From NCBI GenBank assembly GCA_903884945.1, contig CAISGR010000075.1:1-48246 (forward strand): a stretch of 48,246 nt of DNA. The letters are read 5' to 3'. This stretch comes from an uncultured bacterium. Its GTDB lineage: Bacteria > Pseudomonadota > Alphaproteobacteria > Sphingomonadales > Sphingomonadaceae. The translations under genes were made by a program, and so were the position numbers. Under the pieces are notes generated by a model that worked only from the letters and a program-made list of their open reading frames with translations, had not been told where the DNA came from and made no database searches. The stretch's first letter is position 1. Each line of letters starts with the position of its first letter. Shown one piece after another: positions 1-8,250 of this stretch.

Positions 1-12
1 GGCACGATAATG

Positions 13-948
13 TCAGGCGACGGCCTGCGGCACGCCCGAGGCGGCTGCCACCTCGGCGGCGAAATCGCTGACTTCCTTCTCGATGCCTTCGCCGAGCTGG
101 AAACGGACATAATCCTTCAGCACGATCGGCTTGCCGGCCGCCTTGGCCGCATTGGCGACCACGTCCGAAATCTTGGTCTTGCCGTCCATCACCAGCAGCT
201 GGCTGACGAGCGCGTTTTCCTTGCGATACTTGGCGATCGAGCCCTCAACCATCTTGGCGACGATATCGGCCGGCTTGCCCGACTCGGCTGCCTTCTCGGT
301 TGCGATCGCGCGCTCGCGCTCGATGATCTCGGGATCGAGGCCGTCCTCGTTCAGCGCCAGCGGGAAGGCCGCGGCGATGTGCATCGCCAGCTGCTTGCCG
401 AGCGGCTCGAGCACATCGGCACCGGCCTCGCTCTCGAGCGCGACGAGCACGCCGATCTTGCCCAGGCCCGCGGCGGCCGCGTTATGGACATAGGGAACGA
501 CGGCGCCCGACGTCACTTCGAGCCGCTTGGCGCGGCGGATCGTCTGGTTCTCACCGATCGTCGCGATGTTGTTGGTCAGGATTTCCTCGACCGTCTTGTC
601 GCCGAGCTGCGCGGCCTTGATCGTCTCGATCGAATCGCCAAGCTCCAGGGCAACCGAGGTCACGTCACGGACAAAGGTCTGGAACTGGACGTTCTTCGCG
701 ACGAAATCGGTCTCGGAATTGACTTCGACCGCAGCGCCCTTGGTTCCCGAAACCTCGATGCCGACCAGGCCTTCGGCCGCGGTGCGGCTGGATTTCTTGG
801 CGGCGGCCGCCAGGCCCTTCGTGCGCAACCAATCCATCGCGGCGGTCATGTCGCCATTGGTTTCGGTCAGCGCCTTCTTGCAGTCCATCATCCCCGCGCC
901 GCTCTTCTCGCGCAGGTCCTTCACCGCTGCTGCCGTGATATCGGCCAT
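13..948 (-). CDS. tsf: Translation elongation factor Ts
   Basis: EF-Ts is the guanine-nucleotide exchange factor that regenerates EF-Tu-GTP in the cytoplasm. The 311-residue product has the family's N-terminal UBA-like start ([19 protein letters not shown], then MMDCKKAL) and the EF-Tu-contacting TDFVA motif near residue 80; length fits bacterial EF-Ts. The ATG at 948 has an AGAGGA ribosome binding site. It lies 86 bases downstream of rpsB on the same strand, the standard rpsB-tsf pair, so both are probably co-transcribed. The stop codon lies only 12 bases from the window edge, so what follows in the operon is not visible. Identification is very secure. Confidence 0.98.
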   Translation of the reverse strand: MADITAAAVKDLREKSGAGMMDCKKALTETNGDMTAAMDWLRTKGLAAAAKKSSRTAAEGLVGIEVSGTKGAAVEVNSETDFVAKNVQFQTFVRDVTSVALELGDSIETIKAAQLGDKTVEEILTNNIATIGENQTIRRAKRLEVTSGAVVPYVHNAAAAGLGKIGVLVALESEAGADVLEPLGKQLAMHIAAAFPLALNEDGLDPEIIERERAIATEKAAESGKPADIVAKMVEGSIAKYRKENALVSQLLVMDGKTKISDVVANAAKAAGKPIVLKDYVRFQLGEGIEKEVSDFAAEVAAASGVPQAVA

Positions 949-981
949 GTCTCTAGTCCTCTTGTGCTTCGGATATGATTG

Positions 982-1015
982 CGGACGGGGAAAGGCCTGT
1001 GCCCTACCCCGCCCG
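982..1015 (-). terminator. GC-rich hairpin in the rpsB-tsf spacer
   Basis: Arms 982-990 and 1007-1015 pair over nine positions (one G-U pair when read as minus-strand RNA) around a 16-base loop. The hairpin follows the rpsB stop codon. It lacks a U-run, so it is more likely a partial attenuator or a 3'-end stabilising and processing element than a full terminator; that reading is inference. Confidence 0.4.
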
Positions 1016-1034
1016 TATTTCAGTTCAGCGACGC

Positions 1035-1850
1035 TCAGGCGTCGAGCTGACGCTCTTCTTCAGCAGCCGTCTCGGGCGCGGTCGCTTCTGCCGGCGCAAC
1101 GGTCAGCACTTCCTCGACCGGCGGGGCTTCCATCGCGCCCACGTCGATGCCACGGCGCGCAACCTGCTCGTTGCCGCCACGGGTCGCGGCGATCGCAATC
1201 GCCTCGCAATAGAGGCGGATCGCGCGGCTGGCGTCGTCATTGGCGGGGACCGGGAAGGCGATTCCGTCCGGCGACACGTTCGAATCGAGGATCGCCACGA
1301 CCGGAATGCCGAGCGTGTTGGCTTCCTTGATCGCCAGCTCTTCCTTGTTGGCGTCGATCACGAACATCACGTCCGGGATGCCGCCCATGTCGCGGATACC
1401 GCCGAGCGACAGCTCGAGCTTGTCCTTCTCGCGGGTGAGCTGGAGCACTTCCTTCTTGGTCAGGCCGTGCGTGTCGCCCGACAGCTGCTCCTCGAGCGTC
1501 TTGAGGCGCTTGATCGAGTTGGAGATGGTCTTCCAATTGGTGAGCATGCCGCCCAGCCAGCGATGGTTGACGAAATGCTGGCCCGAACGGCGCGCCGCGT
1601 CTGCGATGGGCTCCTGCGCCTGGCGCTTGGTCCCGACGAACAGCACCTTGCCGCCGGCGGCGACGCTGGCGTTCACGAATTCGAGCGCGCGTGCGAACAG
1701 CGGCACGGTCTGCGAGAGGTCGAGGATGTGGACGCCGTTGCGGTCGCCAAAGATGTAGGGCTTCATCTTCGGGTTCCAGCGGTGGGTCTGGTGGCCGAAA
1801 TGCGCGCCTGTTTCGAGCAATTGCTGCATGGTGACGACTGGAGCCGCCAT
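1035..1850 (-). CDS. rpsB: 30S ribosomal protein S2
   Basis: S2 is a late-assembling protein of the small ribosomal subunit. The frame reads [20 protein letters not shown], with the characteristic GAHFGH and HRWNPKM segments, and later FVGTKRQA and [11 protein letters not shown], all S2 hallmarks. The open frame extends 20 codons upstream, but the ATG at 1850 is preferred because it gives the conserved N-terminus and has an AAAGGA site just upstream. The 271-residue product carries an acidic, alanine-rich C-terminal tail of about 30 residues beyond the core, which is common in alphaproteobacteria. tsf follows on the same strand. The promoter should lie in 1851-1980, back to back with the SOS promoter at 1980-2009. 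Confidence 0.97.
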   Translation of the reverse strand: MAAPVVTMQQLLETGAHFGHQTHRWNPKMKPYIFGDRNGVHILDLSQTVPLFARALEFVNASVAAGGKVLFVGTKRQAQEPIADAARRSGQHFVNHRWLGGMLTNWKTISNSIKRLKTLEEQLSGDTHGLTKKEVLQLTREKDKLELSLGGIRDMGGIPDVMFVIDANKEELAIKEANTLGIPVVAILDSNVSPDGIAFPVPANDDASRAIRLYCEAIAIAATRGGNEQVARRGIDVGAMEAPPVEEVLTVAPAEATAPETAAEEERQLDA

Positions 1851-1979
1851 AAGATAGTTCCTTTCCGGTTGTGCCTCTGGGAAGCGAGTAATCCGAGTTG
1901 CCCCGGACACCGGCTATGTGTGCTTCCCATGCGGTGTGAAGGCGCGCCCTCTAGCGGACGAGTCGCCATAGATCAAGTG

Positions 1980-2009
1980 TTGACAAGTGGAACACTAAGG
2001 GAACATACA
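1980..2009 (+). promoter_or_regulatory. SOS promoter: -35 with embedded LexA box
   Basis: A perfect TTGACA at 1980-1985 is followed by GAAC-N7-GAAC at 1990-2004, the alphaproteobacterial LexA box (reverse complement of GTTC-N7-GTTC). A weak -10 (CATACA, 2004-2009) sits at 18-base spacing, so bound LexA would cover the promoter. A second inverted repeat, AGTGTT/AACACT (1976-1981 and 1991-1996), overlaps it. Orientation and position point to the small gene at 2098. The same box architecture is found before recA in this window. Confidence 0.7.
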
Positions 2010-2097
2010 GTGTCCGCAACAGGCACATGGAACGGAACATCCGGGTTGGCGGTTAACCGCCCCAGGTTTCTTCCCATGGAATCAGGGAGTTGGGCAA

Positions 2098-2340
2098 ATG
2101 AATGCTGTTCTCGGGATGATCGTTTTCGCTGGCGCCTTTGCTGCGGCGGGTTCCGTATTCGCTTTCACGCTCGTTCCGGCGATGCCGCGGATCGCCGCGC
2201 TCCTGCGCGGGGAGACCGATCCTGCGATGGCGGGCACGCCCGTGCCGGGCCTCAGCGAGCGCCAGTCTCGGATCCGCGCTCGTCCGGCGCCTGCAGCGGC
2301 AATTGCGGTTCGGCCGCAAGCGCTCCGCGCAGCCGCCTGA
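2098..2340 (+). CDS. Small single-pass membrane protein behind an SOS promoter
   Basis: An 80-residue protein of unknown family. Residues 4-26 form one hydrophobic helix (VLGMIVFAGAFAAAGSVFAF), followed by a short basic and proline/alanine-rich tail, so a single-pass inner-membrane protein with a small cytoplasmic or periplasmic tail is expected. An AGGGAG ribosome binding site lies eight bases before the ATG. The promoter at 1980-2009 carries a LexA box, giving a leader of about 80 bases. Its last 89 bases overlap the convergent 3' end of pssA. Small SOS-induced membrane proteins in Caulobacter (SidA) block division; similarity here is only in size, topology and regulation, so a division-inhibitor role is an inference. 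A translated artefact is unlikely given promoter plus ribosome binding site. Confidence 0.65.
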   Translation: MNAVLGMIVFAGAFAAAGSVFAFTLVPAMPRIAALLRGETDPAMAGTPVPGLSERQSRIRARPAPAAAIAVRPQALRAAA

Positions 2341-3079
2341 CCCGTCGATAGGCGCTGACGCTGAACGGCATGGTCGCCAGATAGGCGAGGCAGATTGCCG
2401 AAAGCGTGTGCCAGGGCGCAGAGATCAGCGCGGCGCCCAGGATGACCACGACGACGATCGCCTCGAACCTGATGTTGTTCCGCAGTTTGAGCGATCCCCA
2501 GCTATAGGTCGCGATGCTCGACACCATCAGGGTCGCGATCAGCGCCACCCAGGGCATCACCAGCCAGGGCGAGCGCAACAGCGGCTGATCGTTCCAGAAC
2601 GACAGGTAGAGCGGCAGCATCGCCAGCCCGGCGCCTGCCGGTGCCGGGATCCCGGTCAGGAAGCCGGCCGATTTATGCGGCTGTTCGGTGACATCGATAT
2701 TGGCGTTGAAGCGCGCCAGCCGCAGGGCGCAGAACACGGCGAATACCAGCGCCACGATCCAGCCCACCCGCGGGATGCCGCGTAAGGTCCAGAGATACAG
2801 GATGATCGCGGGCGATACGCCGAACGAAATCGCGTCAGACAGCGAATCGAGTTCGGCGCCGAAGCGGCTTTCGCCCCGCACCATGCGTGCGACCGTGCCG
2901 TCGAGGCCATCGAGCACGCCCGCGATCATGATCATCGTGACTGCGGTCTCCCACTCGGCCGAGATCGCATAGCGAATCCCGGTAAGGCCGAAGCACAGCG
3001 CCAGCGCGGTGACGGCATTGGGTGCCACGGCGCGCAGCGGCAGGCCGCGTGGCGTGCGGCGGGGAAGCGGACGCCTCAT
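2252..3079 (-). CDS. pssA: CDP-diacylglycerol--serine O-phosphatidyltransferase
   Basis: Makes phosphatidylserine from CDP-diacylglycerol and L-serine at the inner membrane, the step before phosphatidylethanolamine. The CDP-alcohol phosphotransferase motif is complete: D57-G58, D60-G61, A64-R65, G74, D78 and D82 in the 275-residue product. About six to eight hydrophobic segments follow, and the basic N-terminus (MRRPLPRRTPRG) suits a cytoplasmic start. The open frame extends 39 codons further upstream into psd, but the ATG at 3079 gives a 22-base spacing to psd and a normal N-terminus. psd lies directly upstream on the same strand, so substrate and product enzymes are co-expressed. Its 3' end overlaps the convergent small gene at 2098-2340. 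Confidence 0.95.
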   Translation of the reverse strand: MRRPLPRRTPRGLPLRAVAPNAVTALALCFGLTGIRYAISAEWETAVTMIMIAGVLDGLDGTVARMVRGESRFGAELDSLSDAISFGVSPAIILYLWTLRGIPRVGWIVALVFAVFCALRLARFNANIDVTEQPHKSAGFLTGIPAPAGAGLAMLPLYLSFWNDQPLLRSPWLVMPWVALIATLMVSSIATYSWGSLKLRNNIRFEAIVVVVILGAALISAPWHTLSAICLAYLATMPFSVSAYRRVRRLRGALAAEPQLPLQAPDERGSETGAR

Positions 3080-3101
3080 CGGGCCGCCCTTGTGCTGGAC
3101 A

Positions 3102-3833
3102 TCACTGCGCGATGCCGCTCGCCGCGGCCAGGCCGGGTCGCCCGAGCACCGTTTCGCCCGCCACGCTGCGCTGGCCGAGCGCGACCTGCGGCGCAATGCC
3201 GTCCGGCAGGAAGACGTCGACCCGGCTGCCGAAGCGAATCAGGCCGATCCGCTGGCCGCTCGCCACCATGTCGCCGGGCTTCACGAAGCCGACGATGCGG
3301 CGCGCGACCAGGCCCGCGATCTGGGTGAAGCCGACGCGCTGGCCGTCGCGGCCCTCGACGACGATATGCTGCCGCTCGTTCTCCTCGCTCGCCTTGTCGA
3401 GATCGGCGTTGAGGAACTTGCCGGAGATATAGACGACCTGCCGGATCGTGCCGGGAATTGGGGTTCGGTTGATGTGCACGTCGAACACCGACATGAAGAT
3501 CGAAACCCGCACCAGCGGGGCATCCCCAAGGCCGTTCTCACCGGCCAGTTCGCGCGGCACGGGGACGCGCTCGATCATGGTGATCAGGCCGTCGGCGGGG
3601 GCGATGATCAGCCCCTCCCCCTGCGGCGTAACGCGCACGGGATCGCGAAAGAACGCCGCGACCCACAGCGTGAGGCCGACCATCGGCCAGAACAGGACGT
3701 TCGAGACGAGCCAGGTCAGCGCGAGCGTCAGCGCGCCGGCGATCAGTACATATTTGCGCCCTTCGGGGTGGACGTCCGGAAAACGCCATTTGATCGTGGG
3801 GTTTGCCGCGGGCGGCGTGTCTGGTGAAGCCAT
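3102..3833 (-). CDS. psd: Phosphatidylserine decarboxylase proenzyme
   Basis: Converts phosphatidylserine to phosphatidylethanolamine. The protein is made as a proenzyme that cleaves itself to expose a pyruvoyl group: the cleavage site is the Gly-Ser pair in IRFGSRVD, with Ser203 the predicted pyruvoyl precursor. At 243 residues it is of the short bacterial/archaeal-type class rather than the E. coli-length form. Residues 28-62 hold one or two membrane helices, followed by AFFRDP and the conserved [15 protein letters not shown] block. It is first in an operon with pssA, 22 bases downstream, and divergent from icd across 112 bases that must hold both promoters. Confidence 0.95.
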   Translation of the reverse strand: MASPDTPPAANPTIKWRFPDVHPEGRKYVLIAGALTLALTWLVSNVLFWPMVGLTLWVAAFFRDPVRVTPQGEGLIIAPADGLITMIERVPVPRELAGENGLGDAPLVRVSIFMSVFDVHINRTPIPGTIRQVVYISGKFLNADLDKASEENERQHIVVEGRDGQRVGFTQIAGLVARRIVGFVKPGDMVASGQRIGLIRFGSRVDVFLPDGIAPQVALGQRSVAGETVLGRPGLAAASGIAQ

Positions 3834-3945
3834 GGGCGGGGTCTATCCGCTGCGGGCCGGCAAGACAATGTTGCCATGCAATGTTGATTGGCGCCGGGCT
3901 TGCTCCTAGACGCACCCCAAACCTCCCTCTGGAAAGCGAGTATCG

Positions 3946-5166
3946 ATGGCGAAGATCAAGGTGAAAACCCCGGTCGTGGAGATCGACGGCGACGAGATGA
4001 CGCGGATCATCTGGCAGTGGATCCGTGAGCGGCTCATCCTCCCCTATCTCGACATCGATCTCGATTATTACGACCTGAGCATCCAGAAGCGCGACGAGAC
4101 CGACGACAAGATCACGGTCGACAGCGCCAAGGCGATCCAGAAATACGGCGTCGGTGTGAAGTGCGCGACGATCACGCCGGACGAGGCACGGGTCGAGGAA
4201 TTCGGCCTCAAGAAGATGTGGAAGTCGCCCAACGGCACGATCCGCAACATCCTGGGCGGCGTGGTATTCCGCGAGCCGATCGTGATGAAGAACGTCCCGC
4301 GCCTGATCCCGGGCTGGACGCATCCGATCGTCGTCGGCCGCCACGCATTCGGCGACCAGTATCGCGCGACCGATTATCGCGTCCCCGGCCCCGGCAAGCT
4401 GCGCCTCGTCTTCGAGGGCGATGACGGCACCGTGATCGACGAGGAAGTGTTCCAGTTCCCGTCGGCCGGCGTCGCGATGGCGATGTACAATCTCGACGAT
4501 TCGATCCGCGATTTCGCCCGCGCCTCGATGCACTACGGCCTGAACCTGAAATGGCCGGTCTATCTCTCGACCAAGAACACCATCCTCAAGGCCTATGACG
4601 GCCGCTTCAAGGATTTGTTCGCCGAGGTTTTCGAGGCCGAATTCAAGGATAAGTTCAAGGAAGCGGGCATCGTCTATGAGCATCGCCTGATCGACGACAT
4701 GGTCGCGTCGGCGCTCAAATGGCATGGCGAGTTCGTGTGGGCGTGCAAGAACTATGACGGCGATGTCCAGTCCGACCAGGTCGCGCAGGGCTTTGGTTCG
4801 CTCGGCTTGATGACGTCGGTGCTGCTCACGCCGGACGGCAAGACGGTCGAGGCCGAGGCGGCGCACGGCACCGTCACGCGTCATTTCCGCATGCACGAAC
4901 AGGGCAAGGCGACCTCGACCAACCCGATCGCCTCGATCTTCGCCTGGACCGGCGGCCTCAAATATCGTGGCAAGTTCGACGGCACGCCCGAGGTGACCCA
5001 ATTCGCCGAACTGCTCGAGAAGGTTTGTGTCGACACGGTCGAAAGTGGCAAGATGACCAAGGATCTGGCGATCCTGATCGGCCCGGATCAGCCCTGGATG
5101 ACCACCGAGCAGTTCTTCGAGGAAGTCCGCATCAACCTCGAAAATGCGATGGGCAGCTCGAAATAG
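3946..5166 (+). CDS. icd: NADP-dependent isocitrate dehydrogenase, eukaryotic-like type
   Basis: Oxidative decarboxylation of isocitrate to 2-oxoglutarate in the TCA cycle, producing NADPH. The 406-residue product matches the homodimeric IDH class shared with eukaryotic cytosolic and mitochondrial enzymes: MTRIIWQWI near residue 19, [46 protein letters not shown] and [10 protein letters not shown]. This differs from the E. coli Icd class. It is a single gene, with a GGAAAG site upstream of the ATG and a strong hairpin right after the stop. Assignment is secure. Confidence 0.97.
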   Translation: MAKIKVKTPVVEIDGDEMTRIIWQWIRERLILPYLDIDLDYYDLSIQKRDETDDKITVDSAKAIQKYGVGVKCATITPDEARVEEFGLKKMWKSPNGTIRNILGGVVFREPIVMKNVPRLIPGWTHPIVVGRHAFGDQYRATDYRVPGPGKLRLVFEGDDGTVIDEEVFQFPSAGVAMAMYNLDDSIRDFARASMHYGLNLKWPVYLSTKNTILKAYDGRFKDLFAEVFEAEFKDKFKEAGIVYEHRLIDDMVASALKWHGEFVWACKNYDGDVQSDQVAQGFGSLGLMTSVLLTPDGKTVEAEAAHGTVTRHFRMHEQGKATSTNPIASIFAWTGGLKYRGKFDGTPEVTQFAELLEKVCVDTVESGKMTKDLAILIGPDQPWMTTEQFFEEVRINLENAMGSSK

Positions 5167-5177
5167 ACTGGAAGAAC

Positions 5178-5207
5178 GAACCGCTCCGGCCGGCGCCGGG
5201 GCGGTTC
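5178..5207. terminator. Bidirectional terminator between icd and the flavin monooxygenase
   Basis: Twelve-base arms at 5178-5189 and 5196-5207 (GAACCGCTCCGG with CCGGGGCGGTTC, one G-T position) enclose a six-base loop, starting 11 bases after the icd stop and overlapping the stop codon of the convergent monooxygenase gene. It is followed on the plus strand by AGCTTTCT. Confidence 0.7.
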
Positions 5208-6426
5208 AGCTTTCTGCCTGGCGACTTTCCCCCGCGTCCGGCGAGCGGACATGTTCCGGCCGGAAGCCAAGTCCCAGGATTCGCGCGGGGAGCCGTCGCA
5301 GCAACGGCATCGAATCAAGCAGCCGCGCCGCCAGCGGCGGGCCGTCCATCGGCTCCGTGCTCGCCAGCAACGGCTGGACGATCCGGTCCTGGATTGCGCG
5401 CTGCACTTCCTGCGTCAGCCGGGTCGGCAGCATTCGTCGCGCCTCGACTTTCGCGAGCAGCGGTTCCGGATCCTGTCCGGCCGCGATCGGCCCCGCCAGC
5501 ATGTTCGCCGTCGCAACCGCATCCTGCACCGCGAGATTGATGCCGACCCCGCCAATCGGGGACATGGCATGGGCGGCATCGCCGATCACCAGCAGCCCCG
5601 GGCGGTGCCATCGCTCGAGCCGGTCGACGGTTACCGTCAGCAGCTTCACATCGTCCCAACTCTTCACGCCTTCGTCGATCGTCGCGGTCTCGGGCCCGAT
5701 TGCACGGACCCGGGCGCGAAACGCATCCAGCCCTTCCGCCCTGATCCGTTCGGCGGTACCCTTGGGAAACACGAAGGCGCATTGCCAATAGTCACCCCGG
5801 TCGATCAGCACGAAGAGCAGCCCCGTGTCGAACACGCCCATGCTGTCATTGTCCGGCTGGAACGCTTTCGGGATGCGGAACCAGAATATATCCATGGGCG
5901 CCCCCACCGTCGTCAGCGGCAGGCCCGCGCGGAAGCGCGAATCGCGTCCGTCGCAGGCTATGACCAAGCGGCTGCGAAGCGCTTCCCCGTCTTCCGTCCG
6001 CACCCCGACGACGCGCCCTCCTTCCTCGATCGCTTCCGCCGCGGCGCATTTCTGCCGCAGCGTGAAGCCGGGATAGCGCCGCGCCGCCGCCGCGACGAAA
6101 TCGAGGAAATCCCATTGCGGCATCAGCGCGATATAAGGCGCGGGCACCGGCAGATGGCTGAAATCGACTACCTTCATCTGGCGCCCGGCGATTCGCCCGC
6201 TCAGTTGCGGGACGCGATTGTGCAGCCGCTTCAGCAGCGCCTCGATCAACCCGAGTTCCTCGAAGATGCGCAGCGTCGACGGGTGCACCGTGTCTCCCCG
6301 GAAATCCCGCAAGAAATCGCCATGCTTCTCCAGCACCAGCGTCTTCACGCCGGCCCGCGCAAACAGCAGCCCGGCGACCATTCCCGCCGGGCCGCCACCG
6401 ACAATCAGCACATCGGCGTCAGTCAT
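5206..6426 (-). CDS. FAD-dependent class A monooxygenase
   Basis: A single-component flavin monooxygenase of the PHBH/UbiH fold. Within 406 residues it shows the N-terminal dinucleotide-binding fold VLIVGGGPAGMVAG with an acidic end at LVLEKH, the middle DG motif (VIACDGRDSRFR) and the GD motif contacting FAD ribityl (VIGDAAHAMSPIGGVGINLA). Such enzymes hydroxylate aromatic or quinone-like substrates using NAD(P)H and oxygen; the substrate cannot be read from sequence. The start at 6426 (MTDADVLIVGGG) is chosen because the fold begins at once. It is divergent from the antiporter gene with only 38 bases between starts, so promoters must overlap or lie inside the coding ends. Confidence 0.88.
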   Translation of the reverse strand: MTDADVLIVGGGPAGMVAGLLFARAGVKTLVLEKHGDFLRDFRGDTVHPSTLRIFEELGLIEALLKRLHNRVPQLSGRIAGRQMKVVDFSHLPVPAPYIALMPQWDFLDFVAAAARRYPGFTLRQKCAAAEAIEEGGRVVGVRTEDGEALRSRLVIACDGRDSRFRAGLPLTTVGAPMDIFWFRIPKAFQPDNDSMGVFDTGLLFVLIDRGDYWQCAFVFPKGTAERIRAEGLDAFRARVRAIGPETATIDEGVKSWDDVKLLTVTVDRLERWHRPGLLVIGDAAHAMSPIGGVGINLAVQDAVATANMLAGPIAAGQDPEPLLAKVEARRMLPTRLTQEVQRAIQDRIVQPLLASTEPMDGPPLAARLLDSMPLLRRLPARILGLGFRPEHVRSPDAGESRQAES

Positions 6427-6464
6427 TGGCTGACAAACCCCCGCGCGCATGGCTAAGTGCCCCC

Positions 6465-8237
6465 ATGGCTATCGGATTGGACAATAAGGGCTTCAGCGAC
6501 GCGCTGGTAATCCTGGGCGCGGCCGGATTGGTGATCCCCGCCTTCGCGCGGCTGAAGATCAGCCCGGTCATCGGCTTCATCCTGGTCGGCCTCCTTGTCG
6601 GCCCTTCCGGGCTCGGCGCGCTGGTCGGTGACTACCCCTGGCTCTACTATATTACCATTTCGGACGCGCATGCGATCGAGCCATTCGCCGAATTCGGGAT
6701 TATTCTGCTGCTGTTCTCGATCGGCCTGGAGCTGTCGCTCAAGCGCCTGTGGTCGATGCGCACGCTCGTCTTCGGCACCGGCGCCGCGGAACTGATCGGC
6801 TCAGGCCTGATCATCGGGGTGGCGATCCACTTCACGGGGCAAAGCTGGCCCGGCGCGATCGGCCTCGGCTTCGCGCTGGCCCTGTCCTCCACCGCGCTCG
6901 TTCTCCCCATCGCCGGCACCAGCAGCCCGGTGGGCAGGTCGGCCTTCGCGATGCTGCTCTTCGAGGATCTCGCGCTGGTTCCGATCATCTTCGTGCTGGC
7001 CGCGTTCGCGCCGGGCGCGGGCGAAGGGGTCGGGCCGATCGTCCGCGTGATCGGCGGCGGGGTGCTGACGGTTGCCGCCATGTTCGTCGGTGGCCGCTTC
7101 GTTCTGCCCCGGCTGTTCGCCCAGGCGGCGCGCACGAAGAGCCCCGAGTTGTTTCTCGCCGCCTCGCTGCTCGTCGTCATCGTGGCCAGTCTCGCGACCG
7201 CGGCGGTCGGCCTCTCGCCGATCGTGGGCGCGCTTCTCGCCGGGTTGCTGATTGCCGAAACCGACTATCACAGCGAAGTCGAAGTGATGACCGCGCCGTT
7301 CAAGGGCCTCGCGCTCGGCGTGTTCCTGATCACCGTCGGCATGAGCCTCGACCTTCCAGACATCCTCGACAACTGGCCGGCACTGGTCGCCGCCATCGTC
7401 GCAGTCGTGGCGGTAAAGACCGCCGTGACCTTCGGCCTGCTCAAGCTCGCCGGCATTCGCAACGGCGTCGCGGCCGAAACCGGCCTGCTGATGGGCAGCC
7501 CGTCCGAGACCACGCTGATCGTGCTCGGTACCGCCGCACAGGCGGGCCTGATCCTGCCCCTGACCGCCAGCTTCTGGCAAACCGTCACTGCGATCGGGCT
7601 GACGATCACCCCGCTCCTCGCCTGGCTCGGGCAGAACGTCTCGCGGCGGATCGAGGCGCGCGGCGGCAGCGCTCCGGAGCTCGAGATCTCGGAGGAAGGG
7701 CCCGGCACCGTCGTGATCGGCTTCGGCCGCGTCGGGCGAATGGTGGCTGACATGCTCAAGGTCCACGGCCAGCCCTTCATCGCCGTCGAAGCGGATATCG
7801 ATACGGTCAAGGCAGCCCGCGCGGAAGGCTATCCCGTGATCTTTGGCGACGTCGCCCGCACCGAACTGGTCGACCGTCTCAATCTCGGCCGTGCCAAGGC
7901 GCTGATCCTGACGATGGACGATCCGGTCCTGTCGGTGCAACTCACCCGGCGGGTACGCGGCTGGGTGCCGAACCTCACCATCGTCACCCGGGCACGCGAT
8001 ACCGCGCACGCCGCCGAACTCTATCGCGCCGGCGCAAGCGACGCAGTACCCGAGACGCTAGAAAGTTCGCTCCAGCTGTCCGAGGCGCTGCTGACGGATC
8101 TGGGGATCGCGGTCGGCCCGGTGATTGCCTCCATCCACGAAAAGCGCGACGAGCTGCGCAAGGAAATCAAGGAAGCCGCAGACATGACCCGCGAACCGCG
8201 CCTCCGCCGCGCCCGCCTGCCGGCCGCCGAGAGCTGA
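6465..8237 (+). CDS. Monovalent cation:proton antiporter-2 (KefB/KefC type) with TrkA-N domain
   Basis: An inner-membrane K+ (or Na+)/H+ antiporter of the CPA2 family. Residues about 10-385 form the exchanger domain with about 12 membrane helices and conserved stretches such as FAEFGIILLLFSIGLELS and FALALSSTALVLP. From about residue 413 a RCK/TrkA-N domain follows (VVIGFGRVGRMVADML, with the GxGxxG nucleotide loop), which normally gates transport in response to NAD(H) or glutathione adducts. The 590-residue length is normal for KefB-like proteins. The ATG at 6465 is chosen because the upstream 13 codons overlap the divergent gene's start. Which ion is moved is not decided by sequence. Confidence 0.9.
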   Translation: MAIGLDNKGFSDALVILGAAGLVIPAFARLKISPVIGFILVGLLVGPSGLGALVGDYPWLYYITISDAHAIEPFAEFGIILLLFSIGLELSLKRLWSMRTLVFGTGAAELIGSGLIIGVAIHFTGQSWPGAIGLGFALALSSTALVLPIAGTSSPVGRSAFAMLLFEDLALVPIIFVLAAFAPGAGEGVGPIVRVIGGGVLTVAAMFVGGRFVLPRLFAQAARTKSPELFLAASLLVVIVASLATAAVGLSPIVGALLAGLLIAETDYHSEVEVMTAPFKGLALGVFLITVGMSLDLPDILDNWPALVAAIVAVVAVKTAVTFGLLKLAGIRNGVAAETGLLMGSPSETTLIVLGTAAQAGLILPLTASFWQTVTAIGLTITPLLAWLGQNVSRRIEARGGSAPELEISEEGPGTVVIGFGRVGRMVADMLKVHGQPFIAVEADIDTVKAARAEGYPVIFGDVARTELVDRLNLGRAKALILTMDDPVLSVQLTRRVRGWVPNLTIVTRARDTAHAAELYRAGASDAVPETLESSLQLSEALLTDLGIAVGPVIASIHEKRDELRKEIKEAADMTREPRLRRARLPAAES

Positions 8238-8250
8238 GCGGCCCTGTCGA

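Noticed and set aside
13..978. A 322-codon open plus-strand frame antisense to tsf
   Set aside because: It is a shadow of tsf created by high GC; its Arg/Gly/Asp-rich translation resembles no protein and the opposite strand is clearly coding.
1857..1871. GTTC-N7-GTTG before rpsB as a LexA box
   Set aside because: The second half is imperfect and it covers the rpsB ribosome binding site; an S2 gene is not an expected SOS target.
3538..5001. A 487-codon minus-strand frame antisense to icd
   Set aside because: Composition typical of antisense frames; icd on the plus strand is unambiguous.
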